Positions 26,552 through 34,855 of a stretch of 52,578 nt of DNA are shown here, piece by piece. The stretch is taken from the NCBI GenBank assembly GCA_020341775.1, contig CP070835.1, positions 1,761,862 through 1,814,439 on the forward strand, given 5' to 3'. The notes beneath the pieces were generated by a model. That model was not told the DNA's origin. It worked only from the letters and a program-made list of their open reading frames with translations, and ran no database searches. The position numbers and the translations under genes were made by a program. The stretch's first letter is position 1. Every line of letters begins with the position of its first letter. This stretch comes from Candidatus Bathyarchaeota archaeon. Lineage in GTDB: Archaea > Thermoproteota > Bathyarchaeia > Bathyarchaeales > SOJC01.

Positions 26552-27793
26552 TTACGGCGCCCTCTCCACAATAGTTGCGATGCCCACTCCACCACCACCG
26601 CACAGAGTCTGAAGTCCATAGCGCAGATTGTTTCGCTGCATCTCGTAAATCATTTCAATGAAATAAATTACGCCTGTTGCTCCAATTGGATGGCCTAACG
26701 CGATTGCACCTCCGGTTGGGTTGACTCGGGGATCATCAAGTGGATATCTGAATTCCTTTGCCAAGGCAAGAGGTGGGCTCGCAAAGGCTTCGTTTGGCTC
26801 AATTATGTCAACGTCGTCAATAGCCAGATTGTCAGCCCGCGCTAACGCTTTTCTCACAGCTGGAATCGGCCCAAGGAGCATCAAAGCAGGATCAGCCCCT
26901 GCGACCGCCATAGATTCGATTGAAACCATCCATTCTAGCCCTAGCTCATCTGCCTTCTCTTCTGACATCAACATTGCCGCAGCCGCCCCATCTACGATTT
27001 GAGAAGAATTCCCTGCCGTGTGGACACCTTCGGGGCTAAACCGCGCGTCCAGCGCTGCTAATTTCGAAAAAGCAACCTCCGGCTCATCTAAAGATTGCAT
27101 TCTAACTGTTTCATCCATGTCCACAGTTTGGCTTTGTCCATCAGATTGAATGATCTTGACTGGCGCGATTCTCCTATTATACCAATCCTTGTTTCTCAGG
27201 GCCTTTGTCGCCTTCTGATGACTCCAAAGTGCGAAATCATCACATTCCCTACGTGTTATAGCATATTTCTTTGCCACCATGTCAGCTGCAACACCCATGG
27301 GAGTGAAGACGTTTCGCTCATAGATTTTATCGCTAATCATCACTGGGAACCCAGCAGCCTCTGCGGCGCTGATGCTTGACATCATTGGGTAATGAGACAT
27401 GTGTTCAACTCCAGCAGCAATCATTATATCTCCACATCCCGACAATATTGCCTGCGCCATCGAATTAATCGCTTGCAGCCCAGCATTGCAGTATCGATCA
27501 ATCGTCATTCCCGCTACCTCATCTGGAAGATCAGCCAGAAACACGGCAAGCCGTCCAATGTTTCCTCCTTGCTCTCCGATTTGACTTAAACAGCCAACAG
27601 CGAGGTCCTCGATCTCCTTTGGACGGAAGTCTTTTGATTTATAACTGGCACGCTTCACCAATTCGACTATCGCAGATGTGAGTAGGAGTTGAGCGGAGAC
27701 ATGCGCAAATTGCCCACCTCTCTTCATCCCATTCCACCCAGATTTTCCGATGGGAGTTCTCACGGCGTCGACAACGACGCATTTTCGCGACAT
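26552..27793 (-). CDS. Acetyl-CoA C-acetyltransferase (thiolase), intact
   Basis: A roughly 413-residue type II thiolase. All active-site elements are visible: the nucleophilic cysteine in DRYCNAGLQAI, NEAFASPPLAL, the histidine in GHPIGATG, and the second cysteine in TLCGGGGVGIATI. It condenses two acetyl-CoA to acetoacetyl-CoA or cleaves 3-oxoacyl-CoA. The start MSRKCVVVDAVRTPIGK (27793) is chosen over an upstream in-frame start because it fits the family. This intact enzyme, 7 kb from the DUF35-HMGS fusion, could supply the acetoacetyl-CoA that the neighbouring thiolase-like protein probably cannot make. Confidence 0.9.
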   Translation of the reverse strand: MSRKCVVVDAVRTPIGKSGWNGMKRGGQFAHVSAQLLLTSAIVELVKRASYKSKDFRPKEIEDLAVGCLSQIGEQGGNIGRLAVFLADLPDEVAGMTIDRYCNAGLQAINSMAQAILSGCGDIMIAAGVEHMSHYPMMSSISAAEAAGFPVMISDKIYERNVFTPMGVAADMVAKKYAITRRECDDFALWSHQKATKALRNKDWYNRRIAPVKIIQSDGQSQTVDMDETVRMQSLDEPEVAFSKLAALDARFSPEGVHTAGNSSQIVDGAAAAMLMSEEKADELGLEWMVSIESMAVAGADPALMLLGPIPAVRKALARADNLAIDDVDIIEPNEAFASPPLALAKEFRYPLDDPRVNPTGGAIALGHPIGATGVIYFIEMIYEMQRNNLRYGLQTLCGGGGVGIATIVERAP

Positions 27794-27965
27794 CGTGCTT
27801 TCACGGGAGAAGTAACAATAGTTCGCCGGATAAAACATTTATTGTCAAAGAAGCACGCGCAAAGCGTTGAAGACGCAAGGCAAATTGAGCAAGAAAGATG
27901 CAGACCTAGCCTTAGCCAACCTACGGAAAATCGACAACGTCCTGCAGATAGTCTTTAACTAGTTT

Positions 27966-29033
27966 CTATTGGTAGGAGTTGGAAAAGTGGAATGGCCTAT
28001 GATACTGTGGTTCTGTCATAATCTTAGCCACGATTCTCGAGTACTCTAATCCTTCTTCTATAGGGACACCCCAGAAATTTCTCCCAATAATTCTTCCTTC
28101 AGCCCCAGCGTTCATAACGATCTTCGTTGTTAAGGCAAGGGTTTTTCCAGGCTCTTCTTTTATTTTGGGTCCTCCAGAGACGACCACAAAGCTTCTCGGC
28201 ACTGCGTTGACTATCAGCTTCATTCTCTCCGTGTGTTGCTCTTCTGTCAGTTCCTCTCCTTTTTCAGCTTCAAGTTCAATGTATTTTGTGGCTTCCGAGG
28301 TTTTCTTTGCAGTCTTTGTTAGATATTTGAAATATGCTTCTCTCTTGTTTTCCCTTACTGGCGAAGGGAATTTCGTTTTTATGATGTCGGCGCCCAAAGA
28401 TTCAGAAACGACGCAGGCGTAATGCACCCAGTAAAGCGTGTCACCACCAATTTCATCTACACCTGGTCCTCTTGCGTAGGCCCACACGACTGCAGGAAGA
28501 CCGTGCCCATGAGCTGCTCTCACTAGGCTGCTGACCCTCTCCATATCTTCCCTCGTCATGCTGGAGCCAGGATAGAACGACATGCCAACCGCAGTAGCCC
28601 CCAGTTTTAAAGCGTGTGCAATCCCACCAACGGTTGAAGGAATAGCAGGGTTTTTAGGAATAGTCATATGTCCATCCAATTTGTAGATCAACGGAATGTC
28701 TAATCGTAGAAGATCTTGATATTTGTCTGCAATTCCAGGATGCAGTACAATGGCAGAAAAATTCCCTTTGTTGGCCAGCTCCGTTACTGTCTTAGGGTCA
28801 GCAGAGCCACGACCAGTTATAGCGACATTTGTGAAGTCTTTCTTCTCCCACTTAAAAGTGTGTAAAGCGCCGTGCTCCACTAGCTGATCAAAGGGCAAAC
28901 TTAGGAAAGTCCCTTGGCCAGGTCCACTCTGATAAAGCATTTTATGAAGCTTCTCGAGTCTTCCTCGACCTAGGTGAGTCAATCTGGCAAGTTTGGGTCT
29001 ACCTGCAATGTTCTGTGCAACATTTTCTTTCAT
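27966..29033 (-). CDS. fbaB: Class I fructose-bisphosphate aldolase, FbaB/DhnA type
   Basis: A 355-residue TIM-barrel enzyme that makes fructose-1,6-bisphosphate from two triose phosphates or cleaves it. FbaB-like blocks are LSLPFDQLVEHGA, IYKLDGH, GATAVGMSFYPGS, AVVWAYARGPG, the Schiff-base lysine in GADIIKTKFP (K219), and VVSGGPK. Its length fits the FbaB group rather than the shorter 260-residue archaeal DhnA form. TATA-like GATATAATT (29061-29069, minus strand) lies 30-40 nt before the ATG. It shares a 120-bp control region with the divergent phosphofructokinase. Confidence 0.88.
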   Translation of the reverse strand: MKENVAQNIAGRPKLARLTHLGRGRLEKLHKMLYQSGPGQGTFLSLPFDQLVEHGALHTFKWEKKDFTNVAITGRGSADPKTVTELANKGNFSAIVLHPGIADKYQDLLRLDIPLIYKLDGHMTIPKNPAIPSTVGGIAHALKLGATAVGMSFYPGSSMTREDMERVSSLVRAAHGHGLPAVVWAYARGPGVDEIGGDTLYWVHYACVVSESLGADIIKTKFPSPVRENKREAYFKYLTKTAKKTSEATKYIELEAEKGEELTEEQHTERMKLIVNAVPRSFVVVSGGPKIKEEPGKTLALTTKIVMNAGAEGRIIGRNFWGVPIEEGLEYSRIVAKIMTEPQYHRPFHFSNSYQ

Positions 29034-29153
29034 GCTTGTTCACTGACCACAGGTTCAGATGATATAATTGGCCGAATATTTATTTTCTTACTGAACTTTG
29101 TCTTAGCAAGTGTTAAGAGTTTAGAACCTCGATTTCTTTAGGGTGAGAAATCA

Positions 29154-30185
29154 TTGAAAGTTGCAATCTTGAGCGGAGGAGGGGACGCTCCGGGAATCAA
29201 TGCCGTAATAAGGGCTGTTGTTAGAAAGGCCATTCAAGAATACGACTACGAAACTGTTGGGGTTAGAGATGGGTGGCGTGGACTCATTGAAGGCGAATTC
29301 ATTCCATTAGATCTGAAGACAACTTCAGGCATGCTTCCCCGAGGAGGTTCAATTTTAGGAACCTCCAGAACTAATCCGTTCAAACATGAAGGAGGCCCTC
29401 AACGCATTTTGCAGCAAGTTGAAAAGCAAGCAATAGACGCAGTAGTTGTCATTGGTGGAGACGATACTCAAGGAGTAGCTTATAAGCTTTCTGAGATGGG
29501 GCTGCCCTCCGTGGGGGTGCCAAAAACCATTGACAACGATCTTGCTGGCACCGACTACACTTTTGGGTTTCACACTGCAGTTTCGATTGCATGCGAGGCG
29601 CTCGACAGGTTGCACACAACTGCAGAAGCACATCATCGAGTAATAATTCTCGAGGTAATGGGTAGAAAAACCGGTTGGATTGCACTGTGGGCAGGGCTAG
29701 CAGGAGGGGCAGACATTATTCTGATTCCTGAAATACCCTTCGATGTTGGAGAGGTTTGTGGATACATTGAACAAAGACAAAGGCGAGGTCGCAACTTCAG
29801 CCTAGTTGTTGCCGCTGAGGGGGCCAAGCCAAAGGGAGGCACAGAGATTGTGTATAGCACAGGTGTAGATGAATTTGGTCATGCAAAGCTTGGCGGTGTT
29901 GGATACTACCTCGGGAAAGAAATCGAAAAAAAGTGCCAAAACATTGAAACCCGCGTGGTAGTTCTAGGCCATCTTCAAAGAGGTGGTTCGCCTGTAGCAT
30001 TTGACAGAGTATTAGCCATCAGGTTTGGAATCGCTGCAATCGACCTCGTTCACGAAGGAAAGTTTGGACGCATGGTCGTTCTCAAAGGAAACGTGATTAC
30101 CTCAATTCCGCTAAAAGAGGTTGTTGGCAGACGAAAAACGGTTAACTTGAAGCTTTATAAGATTGCGAGAGTTTTCTTCGGCTAG
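29154..30185 (+). CDS. 6-phosphofructokinase, PPi-dependent type by signature
   Basis: A 343-residue PfkA-family enzyme phosphorylating fructose-6-phosphate. MKVAILSGGGDAPGINAVIRAVV is the donor-binding start. The decisive residues read GGDDTQG (D104, where ATP enzymes have Gly) and PKTIDNDL (K124, where ATP enzymes have Gly), the combination typical of pyrophosphate-dependent PFKs; TFGFHTAVSIACEALDRL and LEVMGRKTGW complete the site. The PPi reaction is reversible and would serve glycolysis and gluconeogenesis. TTG start; TATA-like AATATTTATTT near 29076. It is divergent from fbaB, making a sugar-phosphate control point. Confidence 0.88.
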   Translation: MKVAILSGGGDAPGINAVIRAVVRKAIQEYDYETVGVRDGWRGLIEGEFIPLDLKTTSGMLPRGGSILGTSRTNPFKHEGGPQRILQQVEKQAIDAVVVIGGDDTQGVAYKLSEMGLPSVGVPKTIDNDLAGTDYTFGFHTAVSIACEALDRLHTTAEAHHRVIILEVMGRKTGWIALWAGLAGGADIILIPEIPFDVGEVCGYIEQRQRRGRNFSLVVAAEGAKPKGGTEIVYSTGVDEFGHAKLGGVGYYLGKEIEKKCQNIETRVVVLGHLQRGGSPVAFDRVLAIRFGIAAIDLVHEGKFGRMVVLKGNVITSIPLKEVVGRRKTVNLKLYKIARVFFG

Positions 30186-30247
30186 GCACAAGAATGCGCT
30201 TTAGAGCTTTGTGATTAGCCTCAATCCGAAAAGCGATGATACGGTAT

Positions 30248-30538
30248 TCAAACAGCAGGCAACAAAGCGTCCTTGCAGGTCTGACTTTCATCGATTGTTT
30301 GCACTTTCTTGAGATATTCTATCAATGCGTTTACTGCGTCTGCATATTCCTTCTCGTCGACACTGCTTATGTACTCGTTAACTGCTTTAACGATGCTTTG
30401 CCGCTCTTCTTCGCTCAAAACCTGCCCAACGATGACCCCTTCCAACCATTTTGTTGCTGCGATTTGCTTGTCTGGGCTCAAACTTTCAATGACGCGAATT
30501 AGCTTAGTCAACGCTTTCGATGGGCGGCTTCGAGTCAT
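30248..30538 (-). CDS. Small helical hypothetical protein
   Basis: A 96-residue protein predicted to be almost wholly helical (KALTKLIRVIESLSPDKQIAATKWLEG, EEERQSIVKAVNEYISSVDEKEYADAVNALIEYLKKVQ), with regular amphipathic spacing. No motif or family is recognised. It is convergent with the phosphofructokinase gene. Codon usage looks coding-like. Confidence 0.55.
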   Translation of the reverse strand: MTRSRPSKALTKLIRVIESLSPDKQIAATKWLEGVIVGQVLSEEERQSIVKAVNEYISSVDEKEYADAVNALIEYLKKVQTIDESQTCKDALLPAV

Positions 30539-30733
30539 CTTCCAGCATCCATAGCTTTCCTCAAAGCAGGAAAATATTAAACTTGTGGATTCATAATACA
30601 GAGTTATGGCACACCAACGCTCCCTCGTGCTCTTTCCTGGATGTGCTCAGGTTATCTACAATACTAATTGCAGCACAAAATTCTGAATTAATAACGCTTT
30701 AATCAGTTTCACTCAAATTAGTTACTGATTCAC

Positions 30734-31261
30734 ATGAAGCTTCAACTGAATCCGAAGTTTCTATTGCTAATTAACGTTATCGGAGCAGCGTTGGCGATTG
30801 GAATAGTGGCACTACTCTTCCAAGTCGATGAAGTGGTCAACGTCTTACTCTACAACTTTGGCCTACAATTTAACTATGAGTGGGCCACACCCTATTGGAC
30901 CTTTTTAAGACTTGCGCTTGGGTTTCTAGGTTGCATAGCGGGTTTAAACATTCTGTCTATAATATACCTGGTATTCGCTCATCAAACTCCAAGCGTGTCT
31001 GATAGGTCTATCAGGCTTCCTAGAAAAGTTGAGCCAAAAATTCAACATAAAAACATAGAGAAAGAAGAAGCTCGCTCGATCGATAAAGATGAGAATGGCG
31101 TCGAGGTCGCAGCCTTGCCGATGGTATGCAACAAATGCGGAAAGGTGTTCACTCAACCTCTTTGTATGTTCGATTTCAAGTCGGGGAAACCCCGGTTGGT
31201 GAACGTTTGTCCATACTGCAACGCAGTGTTAGCAGTTTCAGGCAATTCGAAGATTGAATGA
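30734..31261 (+). CDS. Two-segment membrane protein with zinc ribbon, paralogue of the next gene
   Basis: A 175-residue protein with two hydrophobic segments (FLLLINVIGAALAIGIVALLF and LALGFLGCIAGLNILSIIYLVF) around a conserved loop VVNVLLYNFGLQFNYEWATPYW, then a charged linker and a C-terminal zinc ribbon (CNKCGKVF...CPYC). The loop recurs in the next gene (LYNFGVRFSYRWAMPYW), so the two arose by tandem duplication. The stop overlaps the next start (ATGA). Function unknown. Confidence 0.7.
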   Translation: MKLQLNPKFLLLINVIGAALAIGIVALLFQVDEVVNVLLYNFGLQFNYEWATPYWTFLRLALGFLGCIAGLNILSIIYLVFAHQTPSVSDRSIRLPRKVEPKIQHKNIEKEEARSIDKDENGVEVAALPMVCNKCGKVFTQPLCMFDFKSGKPRLVNVCPYCNAVLAVSGNSKIE

Positions 31262-31788
31262 AAACCTACATCGCCAAAAAGGATGTAAAGCTAGAGTATG
31301 AACTCACAAAACTTATGGTTTATTTCACCGCTTTGGAAAGTGCGGGTGGTGTTTCAATGAGGCTCGGCGTCAACCGTTCGGCCTTCGCTTCTGCTTTAAT
31401 CATCATGGCTATAATCTCCCTTCTGATTATGATCTGCTTGACACGCCTTGACTTCATTGTCCACAGCGTTCTATATAACTTCGGGGTAAGGTTCAGCTAT
31501 AGGTGGGCTATGCCATACTGGACCAGCTCAGCAGTCATCATAGGCCTGTCATGGTTTAATATAGGCGCCTCTTTCACCTTAGTCTACTACGTTTCCAGGA
31601 GAAGAAAGCCTTCACCAAGTTTGATTACTGAACAAGCAATAGGCGCGGTGTCAACCGAAGGCTCTGTTGCGCAGCCTGAGAAACTCGTAGAAACGCAGAT
31701 TCTTGATCAGTACTGCGAGCCTCTCACGCTTCCGATCAAGAGCTTCGATGTCAGACATCCTGAAGATGTGATTGACAGTCAGTGTTGA
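31258..31788 (+). CDS. Membrane paralogue of the preceding gene, zinc ribbon lost
   Basis: A 176-residue protein whose ATG overlaps the preceding TGA; MRLGVNRSAF (31357) is an alternative start nearer the first membrane segment. Two hydrophobic segments (FASALIIMAIISLLIMI and SAVIIGLSWFNIGASFTLVYYV) flank the shared loop VHSVLYNFGVRFSYRWAMPYW. The tail has no zinc ribbon and only single cysteines (QYCEP, SQC). The ATGA overlap implies coupled translation, and the pair may form a hetero-oligomer. Function unknown. Confidence 0.65.
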   Translation: MKTYIAKKDVKLEYELTKLMVYFTALESAGGVSMRLGVNRSAFASALIIMAIISLLIMICLTRLDFIVHSVLYNFGVRFSYRWAMPYWTSSAVIIGLSWFNIGASFTLVYYVSRRRKPSPSLITEQAIGAVSTEGSVAQPEKLVETQILDQYCEPLTLPIKSFDVRHPEDVIDSQC

Positions 31789-31794
31789 TGACGG

Positions 31795-31813
31795 GCATAC
31801 GCGCACACATGTA
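31795..31813. other. 19-nt perfectly alternating purine-pyrimidine tract
   Basis: GCATACGCGCACACATGTA alternates purine and pyrimidine for 19 nt, beginning 7 bp behind the stop of the membrane protein gene and in the spacer facing convergent mgtC. It is the same kind of tract, at the same type of place, as that behind trm1. Confidence 0.6.
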
Positions 31814-31861
31814 GACGCCATATCCCGAATTGTCGACTTGGTAAGACCACGCTCCAAGTAG

Positions 31862-32266
31862 TCAACGATGCGGCCTTTCAAAAATCGATAATTTTAAGAC
31901 CAAGACCCCGAGTGCTGTGACTACGATGGCCAGTAGGTAATATCCTACACCAATTGCTACGCCAATAGAGACGACAGTCCACAACGTTGCAGCAGTAGTT
32001 AATCCAATGACCCTTTCCCCAGTCTTAAGTATGGTCCCAGCGCCAACGAATCCCATCCCTATAATTATGGCAGCAGCCACTCGGGCAGGATCAGAGCCTG
32101 GGAAAGCATCTATAGACAATATCGTGAGGAGAGTTGAACTGAGCCCAACGAGAATGTGAGTTCTCAACCCCGCAGGTTTAAGGCTAACTTCTCTCTCCAG
32201 CCCCACAAATCCACTCAATATGAAGCCTAAAATCAGTCTCGCAACAAATTCTAACTCTATGTTCAT
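31862..32266 (-). CDS. MgtC/SapB-family membrane protein
   Basis: A small integral membrane protein of about 134 residues with four hydrophobic segments and the MgtC-defining GFVGLEREVSLKPAGLRTHILVGLSSTLLTILS, then DPARVAAAIIIGMGFVGAGTI and GLTTAATLWTVVSIGVAIG. The family is linked to magnesium or membrane-potential homeostasis. The soluble C-terminal domain of Salmonella MgtC is absent. I place the start at MNIELEF (32266), eight codons into the longer frame, because a TATA-like element about 25 bp upstream would then give a leaderless or near-leaderless transcript. Confidence 0.85.
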   Translation of the reverse strand: MNIELEFVARLILGFILSGFVGLEREVSLKPAGLRTHILVGLSSTLLTILSIDAFPGSDPARVAAAIIIGMGFVGAGTILKTGERVIGLTTAATLWTVVSIGVAIGVGYYLLAIVVTALGVLVLKLSIFERPHR

Positions 32267-32291
32267 GATTTTCCTATTTGTTGAACTCATA

Positions 32292-32312
32292 TATAGATTT
32301 AAAAGATCTATA
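32292..32312. promoter_or_regulatory. Inverted repeat over the mgtC promoter
   Basis: TATAGAT (32292-32298) and ATCTATA (32306-32312) form a perfect 7-bp inverted repeat with a TTAAAAG spacer. On the minus strand the proximal arm is part of the TATA-like CTATATAT that would serve mgtC, so a bound protein would compete with TBP. Chance occurrence in AT-rich DNA cannot be excluded. Confidence 0.4.
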
Positions 32313-32368
32313 CTTCGGGGAATACAGCTTCAATAAGGTACCAGCATTTGCCTCTGCGGGGAATTGCA

Positions 32369-32380
32369 AATATATAAAAA
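32369..32380 (+). promoter_or_regulatory. TATA box for the FabZ-like gene
   Basis: AATATATAAAAA lies about 40 bp before the ATG at 32417, a spacing that predicts a leader of about 15-20 nt. It is among the clearest TATA elements in the window. Confidence 0.6.
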
Positions 32381-32416
32381 GATACCCAAGCAATTACGCC
32401 TTGAGAAGCGAAAACT

Positions 32417-32923
32417 ATGGCACTCAATAGGAAGCAGATAAAAGAAATAATTCCCTACTCCGAGCCATTCCTGTTTGTGGACAAGGTGGAGAAAATTGAA
32501 GGAAACAAAATTCATGGTTTCTATCAAACATCTAGTGACGATTCATACTTCAAAGGCCATTTTATAGATTTCCCAATCATGCCAGGCGTTCTTACAATCG
32601 AAGCATTAGCGCAACTCTCTACAATCATCTTGAGGAAAAGACTGGGCCAGAATCACAGGAGATTTCATCTCCTCGCCTACGATGTTAAGGATGCCCAGTT
32701 CTACAAACCGATTTTTCCAGGCGATAAAATTGCGTTACAAGCTGAAATCTCCGACATCAGCGAAGACAGAATCGCAAGGGTTCAAGCTAAAGCATTTGTC
32801 GATGGCGAGTTGAAATGTAGGGCAACATTTTCTGTAGCATTTGTTAGTAAGGATAAATTCAAGGCGAAATCCGCACACGGGCGTAAAGAACACAGCGCAA
32901 AGGATACTCGTTTTCAAATCTGA
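32417..32923 (+). CDS. FabZ-like hotdog-fold dehydratase
   Basis: A 168-residue hotdog protein close to bacterial 3-hydroxyacyl-ACP dehydratase FabZ. Blocks are IPYSEPFLFVDKVEKIEG, the catalytic histidine in YFKGHFIDFPIMPGVL, and the catalytic glutamate in TIEALAQLST; FYKPIFPGDKIALQAEI follows. Both catalytic residues are kept. Bacterial FabZ works in type II fatty acid synthesis, which most archaea lack, and no ACP or ketosynthase gene is near; a CoA-linked dehydratase or thioesterase role is equally possible. It has its own TATA box and seems monocistronic. Confidence 0.82.
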   Translation: MALNRKQIKEIIPYSEPFLFVDKVEKIEGNKIHGFYQTSSDDSYFKGHFIDFPIMPGVLTIEALAQLSTIILRKRLGQNHRRFHLLAYDVKDAQFYKPIFPGDKIALQAEISDISEDRIARVQAKAFVDGELKCRATFSVAFVSKDKFKAKSAHGRKEHSAKDTRFQI

Positions 32924-33089
32924 AAACATGGTTTCCCTAAACATGTGTGCTTTGAATGCCCAAAAGAGACTGCATTTTGAATCCAACAAGCTCGCCCAAA
33001 AAAGAAGCGCTTTTGACAAACCGCGAATCCAGACGTCTACTATGTGCGTGCATTAAAGCGGGAGCGCCGAAAAACGTAAGTGCAGCATT

Positions 33090-33596
33090 ATGGTATTCTT
33101 AATTATGCGAAAGAGGTTTAATGAAAGATTATTAATAGAATTGCTGAGGGATTCTAAACAGAGCGATAGAAAACTAGCTAAGAAACTGGGAGTTTCGCAG
33201 CCTACAATAACTCGAACTCGCACAAAACTCGAACGGGAAGGATACATTAAGCATTACACCTTTATTCCAGACATGAGAAAAATGGGTTTCGAAATAATTG
33301 CCTTCACCTTTGTCAAAATGGATCCAGCGGTTTTAACCCAAGAGGTTCTCGAAAAAGTAATGGTCTACGCTGCCAAATTTCCAAACGGGATTTTCGCATC
33401 TACTGGAGAGGGGATGGGTATGACAGGAGTGATAATCGGGGTACACAAAGACTATAGAGACTATGCTAAGAAGCTTGCCTTATTCAGAAGCGATTGGGCG
33501 GAGTACTTGGAGGACATTCAAAGCTTTGTTATGACCACTGAAGAGGGTGTGATTAAAGATTTCTCATTCAAATACCTTGACGAAAGCCTCCTATAA
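33090..33596 (+). CDS. Lrp/AsnC-like transcriptional regulator
   Basis: A 168-residue protein with an N-terminal HTH (RLLIELLRDSKQSDRKLAKKLGVSQPTITRTRTKLEREGYIKHYTF) in the Lrp/AsnC arrangement, followed by an alpha/beta domain with FIPDMRKMGFEIIAFTFVKM and FASTGEGMGMTGVIIGVHKDY in place of a typical RAM ligand domain. Start may be MRKRF at 33105. The effector is unknown. A 13-nt alternating tract lies just upstream (33041-33053). Confidence 0.78.
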   Translation: MVFLIMRKRFNERLLIELLRDSKQSDRKLAKKLGVSQPTITRTRTKLEREGYIKHYTFIPDMRKMGFEIIAFTFVKMDPAVLTQEVLEKVMVYAAKFPNGIFASTGEGMGMTGVIIGVHKDYRDYAKKLALFRSDWAEYLEDIQSFVMTTEEGVIKDFSFKYLDESLL

Positions 33597-33743
33597 GATT
33601 AGTTGCTCCACTCATTACATCTACTTTTTGCTTTAACAGAAGTGCGCTTCCACGTACGTAGCTGGGCGGGTAAATATTTCTGATACGAATTTCCAATTCT
33701 TAAGAGATTTATTTGCAGACGTCAGCTTGTCAAATGATGATAC

Positions 33744-34022
33744 GTGACTCGGTCCAAGCTGGAACAATATCTCGAAATTCTTGAAATCTTAGTAGCCAAA
33801 CCTCTGGAATTTGAGATCATATTTTATCAAGCCGATAGAAATTGGGAAGTCGTCAAGAAATACTTGGATTTTCTAATTGCTTGCGATCTAGTTGAAAGGC
33901 TTCCGCTCGGCAATAAACGCGTCGTCTACAACATCACTGATCGAGGGCTAGCAGTATTGGAAAGTTTGCGAGGGGAAGGAGCAAAGCACCGTGACCAGGT
34001 TTTTCTTGTATATGAAGAGTGA
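33744..34022 (+). CDS. Small winged-helix protein
   Basis: A 92-residue archaeal winged helix: LEQYLEILEILVAKPLEFEII, recognition-helix region NWEVVKKYLDFLIACDLVERLPL, and the wing NKRVVYNITDRGLAVLESLRG. Such one-domain proteins are common archaeal regulators of unknown target. The start is GTG (33744). It has the same general layout as the winged helix at the N-terminus of the KaiC-like fusion at 36189. Confidence 0.72.
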   Translation: MTRSKLEQYLEILEILVAKPLEFEIIFYQADRNWEVVKKYLDFLIACDLVERLPLGNKRVVYNITDRGLAVLESLRGEGAKHRDQVFLVYEE

Positions 34023-34091
34023 GAGGACAAACGAGGAACGCGAGCATCCCAACATCGCCACGTGCGCGCAGGATTCAAACGACGAAGGCGT

Positions 34092-34307
34092 TTAAAGGAG
34101 CTTCACACCAGCATGCATGCATGCTCGGAGCCTTATAAGCGGCAGCTCGCTATCAAGATAGGCTTGGTTGTACATTCTCCTAATTCCAAGATATTTCGCT
34201 GAATCTCTTTCGTATATGTTAACCTCACCGTCATGCATGCACGCACCGTAAACCTCACGGAAAACCTGTACTAAGGAAGGCCAGCTCCTAATATAACAAA
34301 CACCCAC
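34092..34307 (-). pseudogene. Remnant of a KaiC-like C-terminus
   Basis: A 71-codon frame whose core, GEVNIYERDSAKYLGIRRM followed by YNQAYLDSELPLI, matches the very end of the fusion protein at 36189-37547 (GEIDIYEKE... then FLRIKRMFNQRYLENQ). No ATPase core exists upstream on this strand: the sequence before it is broken in all frames. I read it as a decayed fragment of a paralogue. Two ATGCATGC-type tracts (34111-34124, 34232-34246) lie inside. Confidence 0.5.
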
Positions 34308-34426
34308 TGCTACGTCAATTCTGATTAGTCACGCTCACAAGGTTGGGATGGCTACCATCACGCAAAATGCCAACGGCCTAGTTATAAGAATAGGTGTCGA
34401 GGCTGATGATGCTCGCATAAGTCAGT

Positions 34427-34570
34427 CTACTTCACGAATTTCATTGGCTGTCTCTTGAACCTCTTTTTACAGGTCACGCTGCAAAAATGATAGGTTTCCC
34501 CATCATATGCCATCTTGAACTTGGCTGTCTTTTCATCTAAAATCGCGCCACAAACTGGATCTCTATGCAT
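34427..34570 (-). CDS. 47-residue YHS-domain protein
   Basis: A very short complete frame that reads MHRDPVCGAILDEKTAKF, then YDGETYHFCSVTCKKRF, and ends FVK. This is a near-minimal YHS domain: DPVCGM-like start, a lysine/alanine turn, YHFCSxxCKxxF end. YHS domains bind metals such as copper through these cysteines, and stand-alone copies are often metallochaperones. It has no clear ribosome-binding site. No metal transporter flanks it. Confidence 0.75.
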   Translation of the reverse strand: MHRDPVCGAILDEKTAKFKMAYDGETYHFCSVTCKKRFKRQPMKFVK

Positions 34571-34855
34571 AATTTCAGTCTCATGCAGAAGTGTGCGTTC
34601 TGCTTATTAATACTATTGATGCGATGTACCCTGAAAGGAGGGGAGAGCAGCTGCTGTCGTCGCAACAACTCATCAGCCCCAATTCCAACATGTGCAAAGT
34701 TTAAAAACGAGGGGCAAAAATCTTAAATTCACGCGCATTCGGCGCTTCAAGAGTTCAAGTAGACGCGAGACACCAAGAATAATCACAAATTGTGACTACG
34801 TCACGTGAGTTGCCTTTTTTAGTGTCGCATGGTTCTTTCTGTTTAGATGAAATAG
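34571..34855. other. Intergenic region upstream of the bactofilin-like gene
   Basis: No coding frame is seen. A purine-rich GAAAGGAGGGGAG stretch occurs near 34631-34645 but no start codon uses it well. A TATA element for the downstream gene is not obvious. Confidence 0.4.

Noticed and set aside
30734-31788. Single gene split by a frameshift
   Set aside because: Both frames have the full two-segment layout and repeat the same loop, so they are tandem paralogues with an ATGA overlap.
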